A stretch of DNA of 64,000 nt from the NCBI RefSeq assembly GCF_046000175.1, contig NZ_JBEOMB010000025.1, positions 33,107-97,106 of the forward strand, given 5' to 3'. The stretch is from Rhodoplanes sp046000175. GTDB taxonomy: Bacteria; Pseudomonadota; Alphaproteobacteria; Rhizobiales; Xanthobacteraceae. Position 1 is the first letter of the stretch. Every line of letters begins with the position of its first letter. Shown piece by piece: positions 37,585-45,154 of the stretch. Below the pieces are notes generated by a model. The model saw nothing but the letters and a program-made list of their open reading frames with translations. It had not been told where the DNA came from and ran no database searches. The position numbers were made by a program, and so were the translations under genes.

Positions 37585-37633
37585 ACGACGCACCCGGCCC
37601 CTTCGGCGGCGCAGCACAAGATTCTGCACCGCC

Positions 37634-37675
37634 CTGATCTGAATCAAAGATCGGCCATCCGGGACCGCGTACAAA
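37634..37675 (+). promoter_or_regulatory. FNR/FixK-like box and -10 element, class II spacing
   Basis: CTGATCTGAATCAA (37634-37647) matches the FNR consensus TTGAT-N4-ATCAA at all but the first base. TACAAA at 37670-37675 can serve as -10 element. This puts the start near 37682, 41.5 bp from the box centre, the spacing of class II FNR-activated promoters. Confidence 0.5.
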
Positions 37676-37681
37676 GACACC

Positions 37682-37750
37682 GTTGGCGCCGCTTCACGGG
37701 GGTGAGTGGCGCGACGGAATTGGGCGGTCCTCACGGACCGCCCTTTTTTT
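37682..37750 (+). ncRNA. Candidate FNR-regulated small RNA
   Basis: About 69 nt from the predicted start to the terminator U-run. There is no start codon with a usable frame inside. A 5' hairpin can form between GCGCCGCTTCAC (37686-37697) and GTGAGTGGCGC (37703-37713), with an internal bulge. The 3' half is the perfect terminator stem at 37722. It lies in a 349-bp gap between a small membrane protein gene and a GNAT gene. No family is recognised. Confidence 0.45.
37722..37750 (+). terminator. Strong rho-independent terminator
   Basis: A perfect 9-bp stem GGGCGGTCC / GGACCGCCC with loop TCAC is followed by seven T residues. It ends the candidate small RNA and is too far (138 bp) from the preceding gene to need a second role, though it could serve that gene too. 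Confidence 0.9.
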
Positions 37751-37933
37751 CGTTCGGGCGTGCCTCGAAATCCCACGACGCTCCGACTCCGGCCTGCTCG
37801 GGGTGCCGGCTTGCGCCGGCCTCGGCGCCGCACGACATGAGTCGAGCCGGCGTCCGTTTGCATCGAAACGTCCGGCCATCGGGGGCGCCCGCACCGTCGC
37901 GCCCTCCCCCTTCATCCGCCGAGAGCATCGCCC

Positions 37934-38212
37934 ATGACCGAGACGGTTCGCGACAACCCTGCCCTCGCCCGTTTCGAGCTCGGTGAGGGCGACGCGCTGG
38001 CCGTCGCGCATTACCGGATCGCCGACGGCGCCATGATCTTCACGCACACCGAGGTGCCGTGGCGGCTGCGCGGTCAGGGGATCGCGACGCGCCTGATCGC
38101 CGGCGCGCTCGACGCCGCGCGGGCGCGCGGGCTGCGGATCGTGCCGCAGTGCTCCTTCGTGGCGGACTACCTCGAGCGGCATCCCGAGGCGACCGGCGAA
38201 TCCGCCGGCTGA
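37934..38212 (+). CDS. GNAT family N-acetyltransferase-like protein (YjdJ type)
   Basis: A 92-residue minimal GNAT-fold protein of the YjdJ/COG2388 type. It contains IFTHTEVPWRLRGQGIATRLIAGALDAARARG, quoted here only as landmarks: the acetyl-CoA loop R-x-x-G-x-A (RGQGIA) and the VPQCSFVADYLERHPE end. These proteins are predicted to bind acetyl-CoA; their substrates are mostly unknown. It starts with ATG 37934 and stands alone. Confidence 0.85.
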   Translation: MTETVRDNPALARFELGEGDALAVAHYRIADGAMIFTHTEVPWRLRGQGIATRLIAGALDAARARGLRIVPQCSFVADYLERHPEATGESAG

Positions 38213-38459
38213 GACGGCGCACAATCGCGATCTTCGCATGGGTGACGGGCGGTGAACGCGAGCCTCGGCCGGCCGCCGTTCAGCCGATCTTAACGGCTGA
38301 GGGAGTCTTTTCAATCTGTAGACAGAGCAACAGGATCGCGTGCGCGACGCGGCACGATCGATCGCCTGCCCGCCCCGCCGAAGCCGATTCGCTTCGCCGC
38401 GCGCCCGCCGGGCGTCGCCGCCGCATTCGTCACGACCCGTTTCACGCCTGGAGCATTCC

Positions 38460-40142
38460 GTGAAAGCGTTTTCGTTCATCAGCCGAATCTCGTTGCCGAC
38501 CAAGATCGCGCTGCTCACGGTTGCCGGCATCGGCCTGCTCTGCGGGGGGCTCGTCCTCGTCGTCTCGCATCAGGTCGACGCGGAGCTGCAGGCCCAGGCG
38601 CAGGCACGCCAGGAATCGAACATGCGGGTCGCCTGGGAGGTGCTGCGCGGGGCCGGCGCGCTGCGGATGGACGGCGATCGCCTGATGGCAGGCAGCCGCC
38701 CGCTCGACGGCGACACCGCGCTGGTCGATCGCGTGCAGACGCTGGTCGGCGGCGTCGCGACGGTGTTCAAGCGCGACACCCGCGTCGCGACCAATGTGCG
38801 CAAGCCCGACGGCGGCCGCGCCGTCGGCACCAAGCTCGTGGGAGCGGCGCACGACGCCGTGCTGGTGCGCGGTCAGCCCTATCGGGGCGAGGCCGACATT
38901 CTCGGCGAGGCCTATTTCACCGCCTACGACCCGATCAAGGATTCGTCCGGCGCCACCATCGGGGTGCTGTTCGTCGGCCTGAAGAAGAGCGACTTCCTCA
39001 GCATGCTCGACGTGCTGATCCGCAACATCGCGCTGCAGGCGCTGCTCGCCGCGGCCGTGATCGGCGGCCTGCTCTATGCCGTGCTGCGCTGGCAGATCCG
39101 GCCGCTCGTCTCCTTGAGCCGGGTGATGGGGCGGCTGCAGGAGGGCGACCATGCGATCGCGGTGCCGTCGCTCGACCGCGGCGACGAGATCGGCCTGATG
39201 GCCCGCGCCGTCGAGGTGTTCAAGGAGCACGCCGTGGAACGCGAGCGGCTCGAGGCCGAGCAGAACGCCGCCGAGGCGCGCGCCGTGACCGCCCGAAAAG
39301 CCGACATGGTGCGGCTGGCCGACCACTTCGAGCAGGCGGTCGGCGGCATCATCGGGGCCGTCTCGGCCTCGGCGACCGAGCTGGAGGCGACCGCGACGAC
39401 GCTCACCCGCACGGCGGACGTCACCCGACAGAAATCGGCGACCGTGACGGCCGCCTCCGGCGAGGCGTCCAGCAACGTCCAGGCGGTCGCCGCCGCGACC
39501 AACGAGCTGACCGCGTCGATCGGCGAGATCTCGCGCCAGGTGCAGAGCTCGAGCCGCATCGCCGACGCGGCGGTGAGCCAGGCGGCCAAGACCGACGACC
39601 GGATCGGCGCCCTGTCGATCGCGGCACAGCGCATCGGCGACGTGGTGAAGCTGATCACCGACATCGCCGAGCAGACCAATCTCTTGGCGCTCAACGCGAC
39701 CATCGAGGCGGCCCGCGCCGGCGAGGCCGGCAAGGGCTTCGCCGTGGTCGCGAACGAGGTGAAGGCGCTGGCCGGCCAGACCGCCAAGGCGACGGGCGAG
39801 ATCTCGGCCCAGATCTCCGCCATGCAGGCGGCGACGCAGGATTCGGTCGGCGCCATCAAGGAGATCTCGGGCACCATCGGCCAGATCGCCGAGGTCGCCG
39901 CGGCGATCGCGGCCGCCGTCGAGCAGCAGGGGGCGGCCGCGTCGGAGATCTCGCGCAACATCCAGCAGGCGGCGCACGGCACCGGCGAGGTCGCGCAGAA
40001 CATCACCGAGGTCAGCCGCGGGGCGGAAGAGACTGGCGCCGCATCGAGCGAGCTGCTCAGCGCCGCCGGTCAGCTCGCCATGGAGAGCAATCAGCTTCGC
40101 AACGAGGTGCAGACGTTTCTGGCGACGGTGCGGGCCGCATGA
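38460..40142 (+). CDS. Methyl-accepting chemotaxis protein with periplasmic Cache domain
   Basis: A 560-residue chemoreceptor. There are membrane segments at about residues 13-35 and 190-212, enclosing a Cache-type (single Cache 3/Cache 2) sensor with FKRDTRVATNVRKPDG and EAYFTAYDPIKDSSGATIGVLFVG. HAMP follows, then the signalling domain with the hairpin tip (QTNLLALNATIEAARAGEAG). It starts with GTG 38460, with GGAG 7 bp upstream. The C-terminus lacks a CheR-docking pentapeptide. The 16 bp around the stop codon are repeated in tandem downstream. Confidence 0.93.
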   Translation: MKAFSFISRISLPTKIALLTVAGIGLLCGGLVLVVSHQVDAELQAQAQARQESNMRVAWEVLRGAGALRMDGDRLMAGSRPLDGDTALVDRVQTLVGGVATVFKRDTRVATNVRKPDGGRAVGTKLVGAAHDAVLVRGQPYRGEADILGEAYFTAYDPIKDSSGATIGVLFVGLKKSDFLSMLDVLIRNIALQALLAAAVIGGLLYAVLRWQIRPLVSLSRVMGRLQEGDHAIAVPSLDRGDEIGLMARAVEVFKEHAVERERLEAEQNAAEARAVTARKADMVRLADHFEQAVGGIIGAVSASATELEATATTLTRTADVTRQKSATVTAASGEASSNVQAVAAATNELTASIGEISRQVQSSSRIADAAVSQAAKTDDRIGALSIAAQRIGDVVKLITDIAEQTNLLALNATIEAARAGEAGKGFAVVANEVKALAGQTAKATGEISAQISAMQAATQDSVGAIKEISGTIGQIAEVAAAIAAAVEQQGAAASEISRNIQQAAHGTGEVAQNITEVSRGAEETGAASSELLSAAGQLAMESNQLRNEVQTFLATVRAA

Positions 40143-40174
40143 GGTGCGGGCCGCATGAGGTGCGTGCGGCCTGA
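40127..40174. repeat. Three tandem 16-bp units covering a stop codon
   Basis: GGTGCGGGCCGCATGA occurs at 40127-40142 (ending in the chemoreceptor stop codon) and again at 40143-40158. A diverged third unit GGTGCGTGCGGCCTGA follows at 40159-40174. Confidence 0.8.
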
Positions 40175-40580
40175 CCCAGGGTCGTGATGCGGGCGCGCGA
40201 CGACGCGCCGGTGTGCTGACGAAGTGCGTGCCGCGTGACGAGGCCACTCGACGCTACAGGCTCGTCGCGGCACGCGACCTTCGACGCCACAGACGCCCGG
40301 TCTCAAACGTCCGCAGAGGGGTCCCTCGGCCCCGCCGCCCGGAGCTGACCCGCAACGCCACGGCGGTCGCCTCGGGCTCGGATCGGTTCGGACAGCGGGT
40401 CGAGTTGAACCTTAGCGGGAGACTCGGACCTGCACAGCCGCGGTTTCCCGGAAGGGGTATTGCGGACACCAATCCGAAAATTGTCCGAGGACAGTAAAAC
40501 CATCCTGTCGACAAGTGGACTGGACGCATCCATGGGCATTTTTTAGCCCCGGATACCTGCGACGACTGGATTATACGCCA
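40143..40580. other. 438-bp gap without a supported gene
   Basis: Apart from the tandem units at its left end I see no gene, hairpin terminator or known site. Open frames here have no ribosome site and no recognisable product. Confidence 0.5.
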
Positions 40581-40853
40581 TCACGCAACCTGGCGATCAC
40601 CGCGATGATCGCCCCGATGATCACCTCGATGATCGCCTCGCGGGTCACCCCGCTGATCGGCCGGGCCGCGGCTCGATGTGACGGCCTCGGCCACCCAAGC
40701 GTCCTTCGCGAACCATTCGTGCGTGGTCCGGCAATAGGGACAGAAGCTGCGGCTGAAGAAGACCGGCATGGCCGCGAACGCTTCGCGGCTGACCGTGATG
40801 TCGGTCGACACGGCGCGTCCGGTCTCGGGGCAGCGGATCATCAGCAGTCCCAT
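40581..40853 (-). CDS. Small zinc-ribbon-like protein with C-terminal Arg-Gly-Asp repeats
   Basis: A 90-residue product. The first 55 residues (MGLLMIRCPETGRAVST, then FFSRSFCPYCRTTHEWF) resemble short zinc-ribbon proteins widespread in Hyphomicrobiales, with CPxTG and CPxC metal-binding knuckles. The last 20 residues are a repeat of GDHR units (RGDPRGDHRGDHRGDHRGDR), encoded by degenerate ATGATCGCC-type DNA repeats at 40594-40650. The tail is unlike the usual family end, so a repeat expansion or altered reading frame at the 3' end is likely. Function unknown. Confidence 0.6.
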   Translation of the reverse strand: MGLLMIRCPETGRAVSTDITVSREAFAAMPVFFSRSFCPYCRTTHEWFAKDAWVAEAVTSSRGPADQRGDPRGDHRGDHRGDHRGDRQVA

Positions 40854-41146
40854 GGCGGGGGTCCTTCCTTCGTTCAGTGTGGACAGCCCTACCGGTGGCT
40901 TGCGAAGGCGCGACGAAAACCGCGTGACCATTTCGAGGCGATGCGGCGGCGGGTGGCATGGCACCGCCTCGGCACGGCGAAGCAGCAGCCCCCGTCGCAG
41001 CCCGCAGGTGCGCATGGCGACAGCGGTTTCGCGCCGTCACCACGGGCGACGCGGTGCGTGGATATGGAAGATCGTCCGAACGAGGGCACGGACGTGACGA
41101 AGCGGAGGCCTCTCGCCGACGTGACCCGATGTGATCACTCAGGGCC

Positions 41147-42850
41147 TTACTTGGACCGGTGATTCGACACCCGGATTGCGGCGACATCGATCTCGTTGCG
41201 CCGGAGCAGATAGTCGAGGCCGCCGACCCGGTACCAGCGATAGCCGTAGCCTTCGATCACCAGCCGGTGCTTGCCGTCCTCCTCGCACGCCAGATGATCG
41301 TCGCCGAGCAGATCGACGAGTCTGCGACCGTGCTCTCCCGCGATCCCGGTCGCGAACGCCACCTCGCGCGGCGTGTCGGCGAAGTTGTGGACGAACAGCA
41401 CGGCGTTGTCGTGCCAGTCGTAGCGCATCACGAGCACGGCCGGATCGCGCGTCGTGATCACGGTGAAGTCGCCCCAGCCGACCTCCGGCACCTCTTTTCG
41501 CATGCGGATGATGCGCTCGGTCCAGTTCAGCAGCGATTCGGGATCGCGGCGCTGGGTAGCGGCATTGACGTGCTCGTAGCCCCACGGCCCGCCCGAGATC
41601 ACCGGCAGCACCGGCTTGTCGCTCTTGGTGAAGCCACCGTTCGGCTCGGTCGACCATTGCATCGGCGTGCGGGCGCAGTTGCGCTCCGGCAGGTCGAGAT
41701 CGTCGCCCATGCCGATCTCGTCGCCGTAGCGAATGACGGGCGTGCCGGGCAGCGTGAACTGCAGGCTGTAGGCGAGCTCGAGCCGGCGCTGGTCGCCGCC
41801 CAGCATCGGCGCCAGCCGCCGGCGGATGCCGCGGTCGTAGAGCTGCATGTGCTTCTCCGGCCCGAAGGCGGCGAACACGGCCTCGCGCTGATCCTCCTCC
41901 AGCCGGCCGAGATCGAGCTCGTCGTGATTGCGCAGGAACTGGCCCCACTGCCCCGTCGCCGGCCGCTGCTTGGTCGCCTTCATGGCCTTGACCAGCGGCC
42001 GCGTGTCGGCGCTGGCGAGCGCGTAGAAGAGGTTCTGGTTGACCTGGAAGTTGAACATCATGTGCATGCGGTCGCCGTCGCGGCCGAAGTAGTCCATGTC
42101 GGTCTCGGGCAGCACGTTGGCCTCGGCCAGCACGATGCTGTCGCCCTGCCGCCACTGCATGAACTCGCGGAACGTGCGCAGCATGTCGAACTGCTCGGTC
42201 GACGTCGTCACGTCGGCGCCCTTGGTGCCGATGACGAACGGCACCGCGTCCATCCGGAAGCCGGAGACGCCGAGCTGAATCCAGAAGCCCATGATCTTCA
42301 GGATCTCGGCCTGCACAGCGGGGTTCGACGTGTCGAGATCGGGCTGGTGGTCGTAGAAGCGGTGGAAGTAGTAGGCTTGGGCGGCGTCGTCGTAGGTCCA
42401 GGTGGTCTTCTGCACGCCCGGAAACACCATCCCCTCGTTGGCGTTCTTCGGCTTCTTCTTCGACCACACGTACCAGTCGCGATATTTCGAGCCCGGGTCG
42501 CGCCGCGCCTCCTGGAACCACGGATGATCGATCGAGGTGTGATTGACCACGAGGTCGATCAGCACCCGCAGGCCGCGCTGTTTGGCGGCGTGGGTGAACT
42601 CGACGAAATCGCCGAGCGTGCCGTAACGGGGATCGACGGCGTAGTAGTCCGACACGTCGTAGCCGTCGTCGCGCTGCGGCGACACCTGGAACGGCATCAG
42701 CCACACCGCCGTGACGCCGAGCCCCTGGAGATAATCGAGGCGCCGGGTGAGCCCCTCGAAGTCCCCCACCCCGTCGCCGTTCGCGTCCATGAAGGTCTCG
42801 ACGGAGAGGCAGTAGATCACGGCGTTCTTGTACCAGAGGTCGCTGATCAT
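41147..42850 (-). CDS. GH13 alpha-amylase family protein, trehalose synthase-like
   Basis: A 567-residue glycoside hydrolase family 13 enzyme, closest in pattern to maltose alpha-D-glucosyltransferase (trehalose synthase). It has LIDLVVNHTS (region I), GFRMDAVPF with the nucleophile Asp (II), VLAEANV with the acid Glu (III) and FLRNHDELDL with the third carboxylate (IV). The N-terminus WYKNAVIYCLSVETFMDANGDG is typical of the trehalose synthase group. It would interconvert maltose and trehalose. The start at 42850 has AGGAG 9 bp upstream. It stands alone and is divergent from the deformylase-like gene. Confidence 0.88.
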   Translation of the reverse strand: MISDLWYKNAVIYCLSVETFMDANGDGVGDFEGLTRRLDYLQGLGVTAVWLMPFQVSPQRDDGYDVSDYYAVDPRYGTLGDFVEFTHAAKQRGLRVLIDLVVNHTSIDHPWFQEARRDPGSKYRDWYVWSKKKPKNANEGMVFPGVQKTTWTYDDAAQAYYFHRFYDHQPDLDTSNPAVQAEILKIMGFWIQLGVSGFRMDAVPFVIGTKGADVTTSTEQFDMLRTFREFMQWRQGDSIVLAEANVLPETDMDYFGRDGDRMHMMFNFQVNQNLFYALASADTRPLVKAMKATKQRPATGQWGQFLRNHDELDLGRLEEDQREAVFAAFGPEKHMQLYDRGIRRRLAPMLGGDQRRLELAYSLQFTLPGTPVIRYGDEIGMGDDLDLPERNCARTPMQWSTEPNGGFTKSDKPVLPVISGGPWGYEHVNAATQRRDPESLLNWTERIIRMRKEVPEVGWGDFTVITTRDPAVLVMRYDWHDNAVLFVHNFADTPREVAFATGIAGEHGRRLVDLLGDDHLACEEDGKHRLVIEGYGYRWYRVGGLDYLLRRNEIDVAAIRVSNHRSK

Positions 42851-43035
42851 GCGGGCCCGCTCCTGGCTCTTGCGGCTGGCGTCACGTCGGACCATGACGG
42901 TCGGGTTGGTAACGGGGGCCGCTCGGCCCGGTTCCGCTGCGGCGCCGACCGACGCGACCGGCCTTCCGCCCCGCCCGGCGCCGGCGCTACAGTCGCGCCT
43001 CTGTGTCCGCCTCCTTACCCCCACCGAGGTGATCC

Positions 43036-43533
43036 GTGCCGGTGCGTCCCATCGTGAAGTTTCCCGACCCGCGGCTGAGCGCGCCCGCCGCCGAGGTCGA
43101 GGCGTTCGACGACGATCTCGGCGCGCTCGCCGCCGACCTGCTCGACACGATGCGGGCGGCGCCCGGCATCGGCATCACGGGCCCGCATATCGGCGTCCTG
43201 CAGCGCGTCGTGGTGATCGAGACCTCGTTCGCCGACGGCGCCCGCACCTTCGTCAACCCGGTGATCACCTGGTCGTCGCCCGAGACGGCGCCGCACCAGG
43301 AGGGCAGCGTCTCGATGCCCGGGGTGAGCGAGGAGATCGAGCGACCGGCGCGCATAAAACTGCGGTGGCAGGATCTCGACGGCCTGACCCACACGGGCGA
43401 GGCGGACGGGCTGCTCGCCGTGTGCCTGCAGCACGAGATCGATCAGCTCGACGGCTGCTTCTGGATCGACCGGCTGTCGCGCCTGAAGCGCGAGCGCGTC
43501 GTCAAGAAATACGAGAAGCTGCAGAAGCGGTGA
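43036..43533 (+). CDS. Peptide deformylase-like protein lacking two metal ligands
   Basis: A 165-residue peptide deformylase fold. The three family motifs are all present but altered: GIGITGPHIGV instead of GxGxAAxQ, EGSVSMPG where the metal-binding Cys is Ser, and QHEIDQLDG where the second His of HExxH is Gln. The first His and the catalytic Glu remain. It therefore probably cannot deformylate by the usual mechanism. Start is GTG 43036 with GAGGTG upstream. A standard deformylase must be elsewhere in the genome. Confidence 0.85.
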   Translation: MPVRPIVKFPDPRLSAPAAEVEAFDDDLGALAADLLDTMRAAPGIGITGPHIGVLQRVVVIETSFADGARTFVNPVITWSSPETAPHQEGSVSMPGVSEEIERPARIKLRWQDLDGLTHTGEADGLLAVCLQHEIDQLDGCFWIDRLSRLKRERVVKKYEKLQKR

Positions 43534-43857
43534 GGACGGTCGACGGGCTTTCGTCGTCCCGAAACGTCGCCGGTCATTCCGGGGCGCGGACCGCCGGTCC
43601 GCGAACCCGGAATCCAGCCCAGCCCCCCGGAGCTCGCCGCTGGATTCCGGGTTCGCGCCGTCGGCGCGCCCCGGAATGACGGGATATGCATAGCCCTGCG
43701 CGGACGACGACGATCGAGAGGGCCTGCCCTCGCACGCGAGCGAGCGCCTATAGGACGCTGCCCTGCCATTCGTGCGCCCGCATTGACCGACTCCGCCGCC
43801 GGCCTATGGTCCGCCTGCGCCCGCGAGCGTCGGCGGCCGCGCCCGGATGGCTTCGAC
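43534..43857. other. 324-bp gap holding a family A repeat
   Basis: The gap contains the palindromic element at 43573-43680 and then about 175 bp before the YgjV-like gene. Upstream in-frame codons exist from 43783, but they lack family similarity. Confidence 0.5.
43573..43680. repeat. Intergenic palindromic repeat, family A, copy 2
   Basis: 108 bp bounded by the same GTCATTCCGGGGC / GCCCCGGAATGAC ends as the copy at 26610. It is longer because of an extra internal palindrome (CGCGGACCGCCGGTCCGCG). Confidence 0.78.
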
Positions 43858-44367
43858 ATGGACTTCCTCTCGCCGGCCCAGATCGCCGGATACGTCTCCT
43901 TCGCGCTCGGCATGATCGCCTTCATGCAGACGCGCGACCGTCCGCTGAAGCTGTTCAACGGCGCCCAGTGCATCGCCTATGCGGTGCACTTCTTCATGCT
44001 CGGCAACATCCCGGCGGCGGCGACCGCGACCGTGTCGGCGATCCGCTCGTTTCTGGCGCTGCGCACCCGCTCGCCCTTGCTCGCCGTCGCCGTCGTGGTG
44101 ATCCTGGTGGCGATCGGTTCCCAGGTGGTGACGCACTGGACCGGCTGGCTGCCGGTCGCGGCGTCGAGCTTCGGCACGCTGGCGATGTTCCTGCTGCGCG
44201 GCATCCCGATGCGCCTCGTCATGCTCGGCTGCTGCCTGATGTGGCTCGCCAACAACCTGCTGTCCGGCTCGATCGGCGGCACCCTGCTGGAGACCGCCAT
44301 CGCGCTCGCCATGATCTCGACGATCGTGCGGATGGTGCGGGCGCGGCGCGCCGCCGCGGCGCCCTGA
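43858..44367 (+). CDS. YgjV-family inner membrane protein
   Basis: A 169-residue integral membrane protein with about six hydrophobic segments, matching the YgjV inner membrane family: QIAGYVSFALGMIAFMQTRDRPLKLFNG, cited in part, and CIAYAVHFFMLG at about residues 40-52. ATG 43858 (MDFLSPAQ) is the family-like start. The role is unknown; a metabolite exporter is sometimes proposed for similar proteins. Confidence 0.82.
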   Translation: MDFLSPAQIAGYVSFALGMIAFMQTRDRPLKLFNGAQCIAYAVHFFMLGNIPAAATATVSAIRSFLALRTRSPLLAVAVVVILVAIGSQVVTHWTGWLPVAASSFGTLAMFLLRGIPMRLVMLGCCLMWLANNLLSGSIGGTLLETAIALAMISTIVRMVRARRAAAAP

Positions 44368-44420
44368 CGCCCCGCGTCTCGCAAGAGCGGTTTTCGGTTG
44401 CTGTGAAGCGGCCCCGATGT

Positions 44421-44503
44421 CCGCTCGTCCCCGCGAAAGCAAGGGACCCAGGGGTGACACGGCAGAGAGGCCCCTGGATGCCCGCCTGCGCGGGCATGAG
44501 CGG
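44421..44503. repeat. Intergenic palindromic repeat, family B, copy 3 (variant)
   Basis: Runs from CCGCTCGTCCCCGCGAAAGC to CCCGCCTGCGCGGGCATGAG and CGG. It has the same architecture as the copies at 29825 and 34475 with the two halves swapped in sequence type. Confidence 0.65.
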
Positions 44504-44539
44504 AGTGTGGGTCGATGTCAGCGGACGCTGCGCTGAACG

Positions 44540-44899
44540 TCAGCCGAACGTCTTCGCGTAAGTCTCGGGCGAGAAGCCGACCACGACGGCGTCGCCGATC
44601 TCCAGCACCGGGCGCTTGATCATCGAGGGCTGCGCCAGCATCAGGCGGATCGCCTTCGCCTCGGTGAGGTCCGCCTTGTCGGCGTCGGGCAGCTTCTTGA
44701 ACGTCGTTCCGGCCTTGTTGACGAGCCGCTCGACGCCCACCTTCTTCGCCCAGCCGGCGAGCCGCGCCGCGTCGATGCCGCGGCTCTTGTAGTCGTGGAA
44801 GTCGTAGGCGACGCCGTGCTGGTCGAGCCAGGCGCGCGCCTTCTTCATCGTGTCGCAAGCCTTGATGCCGTACATGACGACAGGCTTCCCGGCTCCCAT
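44540..44899 (-). CDS. ArsC/Spx family thioredoxin-fold protein
   Basis: A 119-residue ArsC/Spx-type protein. Near the N-terminus it has VVMYGIKACDTMKKARAWLD, where CDTM replaces the Spx CxxC pair, so a single redox cysteine remains as in arsenate reductase-like YffB. The C-terminal half has LMLAQPSMIKRPVLEIG, which matches the family's KRP motif. Start ATG 44899 has GGGAG 9 bp before it. YffB-type proteins are glutathione-dependent reductases of uncertain substrate. Confidence 0.87.
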   Translation of the reverse strand: MGAGKPVVMYGIKACDTMKKARAWLDQHGVAYDFHDYKSRGIDAARLAGWAKKVGVERLVNKAGTTFKKLPDADKADLTEAKAIRLMLAQPSMIKRPVLEIGDAVVVGFSPETYAKTFG

Positions 44900-45154
44900 G
44901 ATCGTCGCTCCCGCTTCGCCGAACCGCGTTCTCGCCTGCATCCCCGATTCGTGCCCGGCGGGTAACCCCGCTGCGGTGCCGGGCCGGCCGCATCCCGCCT
45001 CGGCATGCACATTGCAGGATTGAAAAAAGCCTCGCCGTTCGCCGTGATCGGCGGTCAAGACCGTTGACGCTCGCGCTGGTTCCGGTCTCGATGCGGCCGC
45101 ACCTCGGCGAGCCCCACCCGAAAAAGCCGCCGCCGCGCGGAGGATCGAAGCAGC

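Noticed and set aside
40590..40655. A CRISPR-like repeat array
   Set aside because: The units are about 12 bp, degenerate, and have no spacers; they lie in the coding tail of the zinc-ribbon gene.
40800..40853. A cell-adhesion role of the Arg-Gly-Asp repeats
   Set aside because: The protein has no signal peptide and the repeats come from slippage-prone DNA, so integrin binding is not supported.
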